Source: Galerina marginata (Eukaryota > Basidiomycota > Agaricomycetes > Agaricales > Galerinaceae). From it: 64,000 nt of DNA. The DNA lies in the NCBI GenBank assembly GCA_023014335.1, contig JAECYW010000009.1:2170001-2234000 (forward strand), given 5' to 3'. The notes under the pieces are model-generated. The model was given only the letters and a program-made list of their open reading frames with translations. It did not search any database and was not told the origin of the DNA. Shown piece by piece: positions 10,501-23,400 of this stretch; positions within the stretch are counted from its first letter, which is position 1, and each line of letters opens with the position of its first letter. The position numbers were made by a program, and so were the translations under genes.

Positions 10501-13020
10501 TACGTGTCTACAGTGTATCAATACTATTATTTCATGTGGGGATTGTAATGACTTATTTCAAGACCGTCAAGCGCAGACCAACTGTCACTGCTCTAGTTTG
10601 CTCTGTGAGTCGACTTGTACTTCACAGAGAGGGTTTGTTAGCACAATGACGACGGAATATGAAAACTGATGTTTGGGCGTGAGCGAACTTCGGGTGTAGA
10701 AAACTCCAGGAATCACTTGGGAATCACCCATAATTTCGTGGCTTGTGGCGTGCTTTCGATCGCGGTGAATTCTCGGAAGTTTGAAACAATTAAGCGCCCA
10801 TGCTAAATCCAACTCCGAAGGTCTTCTTTTCGAATGCTCTTGTCTCACCACCTTCAAAAAATCAGGGCTAATTGTAATATTTTATTGCGATCCAAGCCAC
10901 CAACTCTCAAGAACACTGAAACCCAGACTTTATCACCTAGCGCTCTTTGGCAGCCCTGGTTTGTCCCCTTCCATCTAATCGATGTAAAATTTCAAGTCCG
11001 CGAAGCTCTGTGGTTGATTCTTTGTTCTTTTGGGACTGATTGGGGGCTAGAAAGAAACAAAATGACCACGTTGTTATTCATTCCTAGTCATTCGTTGCAC
11101 ACGACCTCTTGGAACAAGGCCGCGCTGGGCATTTCTTTCACACGCTCTCTCTCGCATTCCCTGATGCCAGAGCGCTCAGTGGCTTATGGTGGCTGACGGA
11201 GATATAAGTGACGATCGAAGCTGCGGACAAACACGACCATCTTTTGGAGGCGTATATAACCCCCCCCCCTTCTCCTAAACGCTCTTTCTCCTCAACCACC
11301 ATCATTACTCGCTTTTCCACCCTCGTTATGGGTCATTCACCCAAGGCAATTTACTCTAAGCAGCTTTGCGTCATCCCGCCATGGCTACTACCTCACGTTT
11401 ACCATCCAGCCACTCAATACCTGCTCGTTGGTGACCACCCTAGTCATCTTAAGGATGTTTTGCTGAAGCGCCACATAGATAATCGCCTATCTAGCTTTTG
11501 GCTGAGCGGTGTCGGCGTTGGCGTTGCCACTCATGGCAATTAAGGTAGCGCCACTCATCTGAATCCTCGAAATTCTGCTTTAATTGACAAGGCCATTTCA
11601 GTCTCCATGGCGGCAACTCGATACACACAACAAAACGCCTTTCAAGATATCGCGGTCGACCGCAAGCCGCTTTCCATATTCCAGCCCACCGCGTGGCGGT
11701 TAACTGGTTGTTCAGGTATTGTCATTCTCTCCCCTATCTCGCTTTCTCTGACTAGACGAGACCGCTATTTAGCAGTCGTTCGCCTTGACGCAACTCTTGG
11801 TATTCATATTTTGTTCTTGACTCCCATTTGGCTCACCGTTTGTTCGGTGTCACCCACCTAGGTCCAGGCCGTTCGATATTCGTTTTCGTGACTTCCTTCA
11901 CGGCGAGCCATCTTCAAAGTGTGAACAGTGATCTACCCTCATGCCGAACTCGCCCGCTAACCTCTTTCTCATTCCAGCTTGCCTTCACGCCGCCACCTAA
12001 TAACTCGCCGCCTAATAACCTGGGCTTACAAGACGATCATTCGAATTCTCGGCGAACTGTTCCTTCATTTTCTTTCCTTCTATTTCTCTCCCATTTTTAT
12101 TTTTAAAATACTCTCTTTCTTCATCGAACCCACACTTCCAATGTCGTCCCGAGTCTATTCGCAGTCCTATACAGTCTCACGATGCCTCGTCTAGTTTGCG
12201 CGGACGCTGAGCAGCCAGCTCGCGTCCAAAACCAAAACCCACCATCGTCATATTTCGATCCCAGAACTGGCATCCCTGGGTACGAAAGGGTTTTTAAAGA
12301 GGGGACCTACTCCTGGTATTGTGCAAGCGCAGATGCACAGAGACTTGGGCTGTGGAGAACGCGGAGGACGGCAGCGGGTGTGAGCTAGATTATTATTATT
12401 ATTTTCTTTTTGGTTTTGCGTTCCCTTGTTTGTACTGCGACGTGGGCGATAATGATGACAATGCCTTGCTATTGGGGCTAGTAGTGTTACAATTATAATG
12501 GTTTTGAATCCCTCGGCGGGGACATCACGCTTTTGAGGCGGTTGTGAATTAGCGCTCTGATTGAATTTGTTCCTGTGAATTTCCTAATAACTCTTGGCGA
12601 TAACATGTTGGATTGGGGGAAAAAACGGCTGGGGCAATTATTTAATTATTAATGGCGATCAGAAATCAGAACGGCGGAGGTCAGCCGGCGATCACGCCTA
12701 CGCAAGACGGCGGGCCGTCCGACGCGTTCAGCGTCTCGATTCCCGTTTCTTAACGTCTGTGAAGAGCTTCCAGAAGTTCAAAAAAATAAGGAGGTTAGAG
12801 TTTGACTTTACTCACGTTTCAACCACACTTCAGAGAGAAGCATTATAACATGGTTACATGACACGAACCGGCGAGGAACCGGTAGTGGAAATTGTGGAAT
12901 TGGTGTTGAGAAAACATTTTCGGAATCATACCAGGACTTTGACTAACTTTGAAGGGACTAATCAAAATTTCTTAGAAGAACTTGAGTTCTGCAGGAAAAA
13001 AATGCCTCCATGCAATCTTA
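10501..13020. other. Gene-poor region with a possible small transcription unit
   Basis: No gene is recognised with confidence. A TATA-like GTATATAA at 11251-11258 is followed by short open frames at 11328-11540 (begins MGHSPKAIYSKQL), 11607-11861, and 12182-12388 (begins MPRLVCADAEQ). None resembles a known family. CT-rich stretches (11800-12120) look like leader or intron sequence. An ATT microsatellite lies near 12389-12402. Confidence 0.4.
11251..11258 (+). promoter_or_regulatory. TATA-like element before small unassigned ORFs
   Basis: GTATATAA is followed by a run of C and a CT-rich tract, as in many fungal core promoters. The ATG at 11328 is 70 nt downstream. No product is assigned, so this is tentative. 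Confidence 0.3.
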
Positions 13021-13551
13021 CAGCTATTTCAGAAAACCTTGTCCAGGTCACTTTTTTTTTTTTTCTCGCGCGAGCCATCACGTGCAGGCTCGGCAGCCCC
13101 GGGACCTGCCAAAATGAGTGCGCGCAAGCTCGTCTGAGCTGCTGGAGTCTCCTTCTGGCACATATAATTCAATTTTTATACTTATATCATTAGAGAGACA
13201 TATATGAGTCTCATTACTGCATTGTTTGGGTGGTAATATGATGATTCTGTAAGCTTTAGCACCTGTTATGAAGGACAGTTGGTACTTCAGTGCGCTTTGG
13301 ACGCGCGTAAGCCGAATTCACCACCGATTCTCCTCGTTTTTTTTGAAACATACCAGAAATTAATTTTATTCGTCGAAGCGCGCAATTTTACCGTCGGAAT
13401 GCGTCAAATACTACCTGAATTCAGGCTATCCATGTCCAGTCCCCAAATTGGGACGGCTGGGAAACTACCATATAAGGTCGTGGGGATTATATCACATGAT
13501 GGCTCGCGAAAAAAAAAAAGTTGGTTCGGACAAGGTTTTCTGAAACAGCTG
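13021..13551. mobile_element. MITE-like DNA transposon with about 60-bp terminal inverted repeats
   Basis: The left end (13021-13083) and the reverse complement of the right end (13493-13551) are about 85% alike. Both start CAGCT(A/G)TTTCAGAAAACC, share TTGTCC, a run of T, GCGAGCCATCA, and end near CA(C/T)GTG. TA dinucleotides flank both ends (13019-13020 and 13552-13553), as expected for a TA target-site duplication of the Tc1/mariner type. The 400-nt interior has no transposase. The right end is 77 nt from the stop codon of the phosphatase gene. Confidence 0.75.
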
Positions 13552-13628
13552 TAATTGGCAGCTTTTAAAACAAAAATTCAAGAATGCCATAAATATGCGC
13601 CAGAGTGATCCAAGTGCACAGGAAAACC

Positions 13629-14870
13629 TCAAGGATGTTTTTCTGCTTTCACCAAGATAGGTAGCAGCCCTGGGTGACTTGTGAGAAATTAGAGCGGCTA
13701 GGTGCACGAAAAATTTACCTCCCGTAGGTAAGATGTATCGCTCTCTCCCGATAGCCGTCAAAAAACCGGAAATAAAATCACCATGAGCAGTGATAGATAT
13801 AACTGAAGGATTAGGCAAGCCTTGATGCATTCAAGAAAAAGGAAGCTCACACGTTGCCTCAAGATCATTTTCAAAAATCATATCCAGTACCTTCAGGGCA
13901 CGGGCAGCAACTTCTGGATGAGTTTCTCGGATTGTGGGATGCCAGAGTTCGTCGAATTCTGTTAGATTCTTCTCGATTTCGAAGTGGGGTTTGTAGTTTG
14001 CTATATAAGATCTAGAATTCCGGTTATCGCAGGTGTGAAGCCCGTTTTCCTCTCTGCAATTCTTTGCTTTAAATCAGCAGCGCATAAATGAAGAGATGAA
14101 GGAGATTCACTTCGACTACAAGAACCGGACTTGGGTGTTTATCAAATACACCCTCAAACATGATGTCGCAAGTATCAAGCGCTCGGGATAGCGGACTGCA
14201 ATATCGCTTGTCTGGAGGGAGAAGGCCAGAGGAGGCTTCCATCTTCCATTCGCTTTGAATATCACGAGCTTGGGCTTTTCCAAGGGGTGTAAGTAAAGGA
14301 TCGGCTGAGAAATAAAAGTTAGCTATAAGTCGGTATATATTCTATAGATGGGGGACTGACGTCCCCAGGTGAGCTCGCCATCGCCGTTCAGCTTGGACCA
14401 ATGGCTGTCAAACAACTGATAAGATGCGAGCAATGGGTTCAGAGATGGTGGTATACACACTCATCCCAAGCTTCAGTTCCATACTTCGATTCCGCGACAT
14501 TGTCTGGACAGAAAAGAGTTTAGTTTCCACAAAAAAAATTGAGAAGACCTGGCCCACGATATCCCTGTCCGTGCCGCGAGAGCAGGATGAATTTGTACGA
14601 GATCTCCGGCGGACTATTGTTATTTAAGTTTCTAACAGATTCGAAAAATTTCGGCCATCTATCATCGGAATCGTCATTGAGGCCAAATCTGCTGGGTACC
14701 TGTGGTCAACGTTAATGCCTTTATGTTGCATCTCAATGCTGAATTGCGCACTGGAGGCAGGGGTAACTTTGTACGGTCGTCATGAATGAAGTAACCTGTG
14801 ATAGACTGTGGAACTGAGCACAAGGATTGTATTCAGGGCTTTGCAGGGTACATACCTCGTAAGTTCTCAT
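13629..14870 (-). CDS. Histidine phosphatase (phosphoglycerate mutase-like) protein
   Basis: Nine exons join in frame to 281 codons: 14856-14870, 14752-14805, 14558-14699, 14457-14503, 14361-14415, 14111-14304, 13851-14061, 13719-13802 and 13629-13669. The product has the histidine-phosphatase signature LLSRHGQGYHN (catalytic His), the LTPLGKAQA block, SPLSRALDTC, the catalytic Glu region ENCREENGLHTCDNR and the second catalytic His in ISITAHGDF. It ends LPTGGLLPILVKAEKHP, the usual end of this fungal family, and starts MRTYESITGYFIHDD. It probably removes phosphate from a small molecule in the cytosol; no substrate is indicated. The fourth intron (14416-14456, 41 nt) is the least certain. 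No frame is longer than a few dozen codons, so the gene is easily missed. Confidence 0.85.
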
Positions 14871-17016
14871 GTCGATAAAGGCTGTTATATAAAAGTTATG
14901 TGCGGGAAAAAAAATTCATCCAGTTCACGCAACATCGGAGGTGAACGTTACTTACGTAAGTTACTGATGGCATCAAACACATCAAACATTCGGCAACAGG
15001 CGGGAAGTCAGAAACCTTCAGAAACTCGCTTCATTTTGAGGGAGCAGAGAAGCAAACTTGCCAACTTGAAAGGGGCTTCCAGATGTCCGCCTCTTGGCTG
15101 GCGAGAAAAAAGATCGCATTGCTTGAATATTGTCTAGTTACGAAGCGAAAATCAAACTTACTGTACGTAGGAGTTGTATGAATGAAAACGGCAATTATGG
15201 AGAATAGCTGTGTTGGGCAAAGAAAACCGAGCATATCCCAGAATAAAAAACTTCAAATGGTAAGCGCCGCGAGCTCAAAATGCGCATTTACCTTCAAGAA
15301 CTAAACCGCACATCCAGACCCCATCGCAAATCCAAAGTGGAGATATTTTTGTTGGCGTCTAGAGTCTAGAATGGGACCACCGGCGTCTAGATCTACTTAC
15401 GGCTCGCTCAGCGAAAGTTATCCAGTACGGCCGCTTTAACTATCAGGCTACTGGGGAAGTAAGTGGTCGTTCGGTAGGCGCGTATATTCGATATGCAGCC
15501 TGAGTCGAGAATTTTGGTCGTGTATTTATTATGAACAACATTATAGGTCGGCGCTCAGTCCGGAATCGTGGGTAGGTTCATTAATAATTGGCGAACTCCC
15601 GAGCAGGGCCGCCTCGAAGCTAATACTGAGGCAAATTTGTGCGACTTGACAGGATTTGACGCAATAGAGTCAGGACAGAGCTTCCTGGCAGGCGCCGGAT
15701 TCAAGTTGTATCTTTGGGTTCGGGGATCTCGTCTTGGCGCCAGACATCGTTCGTGGGGTCGACAAATGAAAAGGCTTGAAGACCTGATGCATATCGCAAT
15801 CGTGCCATTTAACTACGGCGCTGCTAAGGTTCGGGGAATACTGATCCAAGTCATAGCGTTTGCGGTTACAAGTGTACCACGATAGGCGGCTAGAGCCTTT
15901 CTGGACTCTAATCGTTCGAGGGCTATGTCGTGGTTTATATATTCATAACCTGGGTCCTGGGTTGTGGTGGAAGAGGTGACTGACCGTGTCAAAGTTGTTT
16001 GACAGGGTGAAGCTTAAGGGATATTTGCAAGCGCCGCGCCGGTCAAGAATAACGCAAACTTCGGGATTGAAGTAGAAGGCAAATAATAACATGATTGCAC
16101 ATTTACAAGACAAGTGGTGTCCATGACGTTAGCACCAAGCTACGAAATGTTTGCGAAGTTGGTGTTAATTTTGGGGTTGCCTGAGCACTTTGAGAGGTTC
16201 GAGTAATTGATGGATTAAATCCGACGAAGGCTGTCGAAGTTTCGCTAAGTTGTCTCGGCTCTCATCAAGACGTACTTCAGTCCAGGATTATATACTCGAG
16301 TATGCAATAGGTTGGCATGCTAGCCTCACCTGGCTAAAAATACAATCTATTTTTGAAGGTGCTGCGTCAGTAAATGAGAAGATATTCCGGGTGACGGTGC
16401 TGCGAACGGATGTTTTTGATGACGACGAAGGAGTTACACGCAAACGGACGAAACTTACCGGAGGGGTGCTTCGTTGTGCTTGGTGCGGCCAGAGATGTCC
16501 GCTGCCGCTGGTTCCTGCGCCATCGCGCACCGGAAGTAAAATTTCACCAAGTATTGGTTTCGACACTGTTTCAACGCTCGAATTACTATTCAACTTCAGC
16601 CTGAGAGACTTGTGTGAGACTTTGGGGTAGAAAAACGCTCCGTATTGGCGTGACGGCCATCAGGTTTTGACTTTTCTTGTGGGAATAGGGTGCTTGGAAG
16701 TGGGTGCTAGTTCACGAAGGTGTCGACTGGAAGTTAGGTATGGCTTTAGTTCGGGGGAGGTATGAAACCGACTGGCAGTGCATTGGTGATGACAGCGATG
16801 CTCAGCGGCCAGAGACTCTGAGAGGATCGCGTGACGACCGCATCCCACTGGCAGCGCCTCTTGGCAACAGGGCTGGCCGAGAATAACCGCGCACAGTGTG
16901 GAGAAAAGGAGAGTCGGATTGGGCCGAGCGGAGATTAAATTGTGGCTGGGTTTACTCGTGTTTCGTCATTTGCCCTCCGCCACGAACGACCGACCAGCTC
17001 CTCTCCCCTCTCCCCA
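14871..17016. other. Gene-free stretch with the second dispersed-repeat copy
   Basis: No gene is recognised. The stretch contains repeat copy 2 (about 15250-15705) and then unassigned sequence up to the glucan synthase start codon. The open frame at 16250-16630 has no recognisable domain. The last 200 nt should include the glucan synthase promoter and leader. Confidence 0.45.
15250..15705 (+). repeat. Dispersed repeat, copy 2
   Basis: This copy is a same-orientation counterpart of 8140-8600, with scattered substitutions and small indels. No terminal repeats or target-site duplication are clear. Confidence 0.65.
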
Positions 17017-20000
17017 ATGCCTGCCCGTCCAGGGCCCCAAAGCCAGGAGGGCTACCCATCGTCGTCGCCCTCCGTTGACACTCACTCCAACGACCCCTTC
17101 AATACCCCCAACCGCGCCCGCTATTACGACAACGAGTCCGACCATGTTGAATTCGGCGGCCGTCGTGACTACCGCGAGACCTACAACTCGGACACCAGCA
17201 TCCCTGCCGCCAACGATTACGACCACAATGGCAACTACGACTATCGTGAGCGGCGATCTCAGCCTATTTTTCTGCGTTTTTATCTCATTTCTGCTTGTTT
17301 TCAGCTCATCAGGACACCGACTCCGACCCAGATGTTTACGGGCAGCGTCCAGCACCCTCATCAGAGTCGCTGGGACCTGCTCCAGGCAGTCGTATGAACG
17401 GCTATGATTCCTCGACCCCTACATTCATGGACTACGGTGGACCAGCCGGCGCAAGGGAGGCTTATCCCGCGTGGAGCGCAGACCGACAAATCCCGCTCTC
17501 CAAGGAGGAAATCGAGGATATCTTTCTCGATCTGACGCAGAAGTTTGGTTTCCAGCGAGATTCGATGCGGAATATGGTGCGTGCTATCTCTTTCATCACC
17601 CCCTCCGTTCAACCTCGAGGCGTCCGCCTGATTGCCAGGGCGGCCCTGATGGTTTCCCTTTTTCGATTTCCAATGTACCGAATGCTCACTATTCTTGCAG
17701 TTCGACTTTTTGATGCAGCTGCTCGATAGCAGGGCTTCGCGGATGTCTCCTAATCTGGCCCTCATGACACTGCATGCCGACTATATCGGTGGCCACAATG
17801 CCAACTACCGCAAATGGTACTTCGCAGCCCAGCTCGACCTCGACGATGCCATTGGTCAGACCCAGAACCCTGGCCTGAACCGTCTCAAGTCAAAACGCGG
17901 TGTCAAACGACCCCCTCATGAAAAGTCCCTGAGCACCGCCCTTGATCGTTGGCGGGAGGCCATGAGCAACATGAGCCAGTACGACCGCCTACGGCAGATT
18001 GCGCTCTACCTCTTATGCTGGGGTGAGGCCGCACAGGTGCGGTTTTGCCCGGAGGCGCTCTGCTTCATCTTCAAATGCGCCGACGACTACTATCGCTCGC
18101 CCGAATGCCAGAGCCGTGTGGAGCCCGTTCCGGAGGGCTTGTATCTTCGGGCGGTCACAAAACCTCTCTACCGCTTCATTCGTGATCAGGGCTACGAGGT
18201 TGTCGATGGCAAGTTCGTGAGAAGAGAACGGGACCATCAGGACATAATTGGATATGATGATGTCAACCAGTTGTTCTGGTATCCAGAAGGCATAGCAAGG
18301 ATTGTGCTCAACGATAAGGTATGCATTCCGCTTTTACGTTCGTGCTGCTTATCCTAATTATTTTTTAGACTCGCCTTGTCGATCTTCCTCCGTCCCAGAG
18401 GTTCATGAAGTTTGACCGCATTGACTGGAACCGTGCCTTCTTCAAAACCTATTCCGAAAAACGCTCCTTTGGTCATCTTCTTGTCAACTTTAATCGCATC
18501 TGGGTCATCCACATTGCCATGTATTATTTCTATACCGCCTTTAATTCGCCTAATGTCTACAAAGTCCAGGGCCGTTCATCACCCGCGATGACCTGGTCCG
18601 CCGTCGCCCTCGGAGGAGCCGTCGCCACCATCATTATGATCCTTGCCACTCTTGCCGAATTTTCGTACATCCCTACTACTTGGAACAACACGTCACATCT
18701 AACACGCCGACTCATTTTCTTGCTCATCACCCTCGGTCTCACGTGCGGTCCGACGTTCTACATCGCCATCGTGGAACATAACGGCACCGGTGGGTCGCTT
18801 GCGCTCATCTTAGGCATCGTACAATTCTTCATCTCGGTCATCGCCACGGTCCTCTTCTCCGTCATGCCGTCTGGAAGGATGTTTGGCGACCGAGTCGCGG
18901 GCAAGTCGCGCAAGTACCTTGCCAGCCAGACCTTCACTGCCAGCTATCACACCCTCGAAAAGCCCGCCCGGATAGGCTCCATCCTGCTTTGGGTGCTTGT
19001 CTTCGGGTGCAAGTTCACGGAATCCTACTTCTTCCTCACCACCTCGTTCGGTAAGCCGATCCAGGTCATGGTCGGGATGAAGATCCAGGGGTGCTCAGAC
19101 CGCTTCTTCGGGAATGCACTGTGCACAAACCAGGCGGCGTTCACGCTGACAATTATGTACATCATGGACTTGGTTCTTTTCTTCTTGGATACCTTTTTGT
19201 GGTACATCATTTGGAACACGGTGTTCAGTATTGGACGGTCGTTTACACTTGGCCTATCGATTTGGACGCCGTGGAAGGATATTTATACCCGCTTACCGAA
19301 GAGGATTTATGCGAAGCTTTTGGCGACGCAGGATATGGAGGTCAAGTATAAACCCAAGGTGTGTACTATTTTGTTTTGTATGGGGATGGACATGGGCTAA
19401 TGTAGATTTGTTTAGGTCCTTGTTTCTCAAATCTGGAATGCCATCATCATTTCCATGTACCGAGAACATCTCCTTTCCATCGACCACGTACAGAAGCTGC
19501 TCTATCATCAAGTCGATACTGGCGCTGGCGGCAGACGCAGCCTCCGTGCTCCACCTTTCTTCATTGGACAAAACGACAAGGGAATGCAGGGCGAATTCTT
19601 CCCCCCTGGAAGCGAGGCTGAACGTCGTATTTCTTTCTTTGCTCAGTCTCTGACGACGAACATCCCGCCGCCATTGCCTGTGGACGCTATGCCTACATTT
19701 ACGGTTCTTACACCCCATTACAGCGAAAAGGTATGGAAGAAATTTAACCAGCATTGGTCTTAGTGCTAATGATTGTTTCTTTAGACACTCCTTTCTCTGC
19801 GCGAGATCATCCGTGAGGAGGACCAGAACACCCGTGTCACGCTTCTGGAGTACCTCAAGCAACTGCATCCTATCGAATGGGAGAACTTTGTGAAGGACAC
19901 CAAGATTCTCGCGGAGGAGTCGGCCATGTTCAACGGCGTCAACCCCTTCGCCAACGACGAGAAAGGTCAATCCAAGATCGATGACCTGCCATTCCACTTC

Positions 20001-23000
20001 ATTGGATTCAAGAGCGCAGCACCCGAGTTTACCCTCCGCACGCGTATCTGGGCCTCTCTCCGTGCACAAACTCTATACAGGACCGTCTCTGGCATGATGA
20101 ACTACTCCAAGGCGATCAAGCTCTTGTATCGTGTTGAAAACCCGGAGGTTGTGCAGCACTTTGGTGGGAATACGGATAAGCTGGAACGCGAGCTTGAGAG
20201 GATGGCGAGGAGAAAGTTTAAGTTTGTCGTTTCTATGCAACGGTTCTCGAAGTTCAACAAGGAGGAGCACGAGAATGCTGAGTTCTTGCTGAGAGCCTAC
20301 CCGGATCTGCAGATAGCCTACCTCGAAGAAGAACCACCTAGGAAAGAGGGTGGTGATCCACGTATCTTCTCCTCGCTCATTGACGGACACTCCGAGTTCG
20401 TGCCCGAGACAGGACGCCGCCGACCCAAGTTCCGCATCGAGCTTCCCGGAAACCCGATTCTTGGCGACGGAAAGTCGGACAACCAGAACCACGCGATCAT
20501 CTTCTACCGGGGCGAGTACCTGCAGCTCATCGACGCGAACCAGGACAATTACCTCGAGGAGTGCCTCAAGATCCGGAATGTGCTCGCTGAATTTGAGGAG
20601 TATGCGGTGTCGAGCCAGAACCCGTATGGAAATTGGAACCACCAGGACTTCAAGAAGCCGCCGATCGCCATCGTTGGTGCGAGAGAGTACATCTTCTCTG
20701 AGAATATTGGTATTCTCGGTGATCTCGCTGCCGGGAAGGAGCAAACATTTGGTACGCTCTCTGCGCGGTCAATGGCCTGGATCGGCGGGAAACTTCACTA
20801 TGGACACCCGGATTTCCTGAACGCCCTGTACATGACCACCCGCGGCGGTGTGTCCAAGGCGCAGAAGGGGCTGCATCTCAACGAGGACATCTACGCGGGC
20901 ATGAACGCCTTTGGGCGTGGAGGCCGAATCAAGCACACGGAATACTACCAGTGCGGGAAGGGCAGAGATTTGGGCTTTGGCACGATATTGAACTTCCAGA
21001 CGAAGATTGGCACGGGTATGGGCGAGCAGCTTTTGAGCCGCGAGTATTATTACCTTGGGACGCAGCTGCCTATCGATCGGTTCTTAACGTTTTATTATGG
21101 CCACCCTGGGTTCCAGATCAACAATATGCTGGTTATTCTGTCGGTGCAGATTTTCATTCTGACTAGTGAGTTTTATTTGTGTTTGATATTGGTCTTATTG
21201 GTTCTGACTTTTATTATTTTTTTTAGTGGTGTTCATTGGCACTTTGAACTCGAATCTGACGATCTGCAAGTATACGTCGTCAGGTCAATTCTTAGGCGGC
21301 CAGGCTGGGTGTTATAACTTGGTTCCGGTCTTCCAGTGGATCCAACGCTGCATCATCAGTATCTTCTTGGTGTTCATGATTGCCTTCTTGCCGCTGTTCC
21401 TTCAAGGTATGTTAAAATGTTTCATCCTAATCTTTGCCCTTTCTGATGGTAGTCCTAGAACTCGTCGAGCGTGGTACATGGAAAGCTATCTTCCGTCTCG
21501 GCAAACAGTTTGGTTCGCTCTCGCCAGTGTTTGAGGTGTTCTCGACTCAGATCTACACCCACTCCATCCTCAGCAACTTGACATTCGGTGGTGCGCGGTA
21601 CATTGCCACCGGTCGTGGATTCGCGACCACGCGGATCTACTTCAGCATTTTGTTCTCTCGGTTCGCTGGGCCCAGCATATACCTAGGAATGAGGACACTG
21701 ATCATGTTGCTGTATGTGACGTTGACGCTATGGACGCCCTACCTCATTTACTTCTGGTTTACGGTCATGTCACTGTGCGTTGCGCCATTCTGGTTCAACC
21801 CTCATCAATTCGTGTTCTCGGACTTCATCATCGACTACCGGTATGCAGATTTTGATATGCGTCGTTGATGACCTCATTTTTTCTCATTTACTTTTTTTAG
21901 CGAATTTTTGAGATGGATGTCGCGCGGAAATTCACGCTCGCACAACAATTCCTGGATTGGTTATTGCCGTCTCTCGCGCACAATGATCACTGGGTACAAG
22001 AAAAAGAAACTTGGCCACCCATCAGAGAAGTTGTCAGGCGACGTTCCCCGTGCCAGCTGGCGCGCTGTGATCTTTTCGGAAGTGATTTTCCCGATATTCA
22101 TGGCTGCGCTGTTCATCATTGCGTACATGTTCGTCAAGTCGTTCCCGGATAGCAAGACTGGAAAGTACCCGCCGAGCCCGCTGATTCGTATTGCTGTCAT
22201 CTCCATTGGCCCTATTGTGTGGAATGCCGCTGTGCTGCTGGTGCTATTCTTGGTGTCGCTCTTCCTTGGTCCCATGCTCGACCCCATGTTCCCCAAGTTC
22301 GGCTCTGTAATTGCGTTCATCGCTCATGGGCTCGGTGTTATCGGCATGATCGGTTTCTTCGAGTTCTTGGTATGTTTCCGAAATAATGTTTCCCTTTGTC
22401 ATTATTAACTTTGCTCCGTCTTCTCCTAGTGGTTCCTCGAGTCATGGAACGTATCCCATGCCGTACTAGGCCTTATCTGCGTGATTGCCATCCAACGTGC
22501 CATCCACAAGATCCTCATCGCCGTCTTCTTGTCTCGTGAATTCAAGCACGACGAGACCAATCGGGCCTGGTGGACGGGTAGATGGTACGGACGCGGACTT
22601 GGTGCGCATGTTATGTCGCAGCCTGCGCGAGAGTTCATCGTCAAGATTATTGAGCTGTCATTATGGAGCTCTGATCTTCTCCTCGGACATATGCTGCTAT
22701 TTATGCTGACGCCGCCCATCCTCATACCCTATTTCGATCGTCTCCATGCAACTCTTCTATGTGAGTTTTGATTTTAATTATCAGTTTTGATGCTGATCGT
22801 TTTTTGCAGTCTGGTTGAGACCGTCCAAGCAAATCCGTGCGCCATTGTACTCCATTAAGCAGAAACGCCAGCGACGTTGGATTGTAAGTCTTTTTCTGTT
22901 GCCTTTGAGAACTTCTCGCTGAGCTGTCCTTCCCTAGATCATAAAATATGGAATCGCTTATGTCGTTGTCATTGCATTCTTCGTCGCCCTTATTGCTTTA

Positions 23001-23110
23001 CGTAAGTCAATCACTCCTACTATTAGACCAATCTTTGACATGTTCCATTCATAGCCGCTTCCCTCCGCATGTCTCTAAAATTCAACTGCACTCTTTGTGA
23101 CGAACTGTAA
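17017..23110 (+). CDS. FKS1: 1,3-beta-glucan synthase catalytic subunit (GT48)
   Basis: This is the plasma-membrane enzyme that polymerises UDP-glucose into cell-wall 1,3-beta-glucan. Thirteen exons join in frame to 1,787 codons: 17017-17245, 17305-17576, 17701-18318, 18369-19358, 19416-19730, 19785-21165, 21227-21406, 21459-21840, 21901-22369, 22430-22760, 22810-22883, 22938-23001 and 23055-23110. The length (1,786 aa) is usual for fungal FKS. A disordered N-terminus leads into [16 protein letters not shown], a first membrane cluster (about 18480-19300), the large cytosolic GT48 region with [38 protein letters not shown] and [18 protein letters not shown], and a second multi-span cluster. 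The start is the first in-frame ATG; an upstream GTG is not used. The echinocandin hot-spot positions read FLTTSFGKP and QWIQRCII, unlike ascomycete FKS. No lesion was found. Confidence 0.97.
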
Positions 23111-23400
23111 AGGACCTATTATTCACGACCTTCCATAGACTCTTGCACTCATTACCAATATGCTTTTTAATTCCCCTGCTGCAGTGATTATATCTCTCAC
23201 GGACTCTTCTTCTTCATTAGATAGCCTCTCCACCGTGTCGGCTGTCGTGGATCATCTTCTACCGCAAGGACATTTAGTGTACGCCTACAATACAAGACAA
23301 TATGACCATGATCTTGTCATTCACGACTTTACATAATTTGGTTTCCTCCTGTGTAGTGTTTGATCTTTGCTTTTTTCTTTTACTTGAATAAGTTCGTTTC
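23111..23400. other. 3' flank of the glucan synthase gene
   Basis: The sequence is CT-rich with stop codons in all frames. It likely holds the 3' untranslated region and poly(A) site, and leads into the thaumatin pseudogene. Confidence 0.4.

Noticed and set aside
13492..13830. 112-residue minus-strand open frame
   Set aside because: It is exon 8 of the histidine phosphatase read through its intron and into the MITE end; it is not a gene of its own.
20073..20744. 223-residue minus-strand frame (and 19293-20069)
   Set aside because: These are shadows of the glucan synthase catalytic exon.
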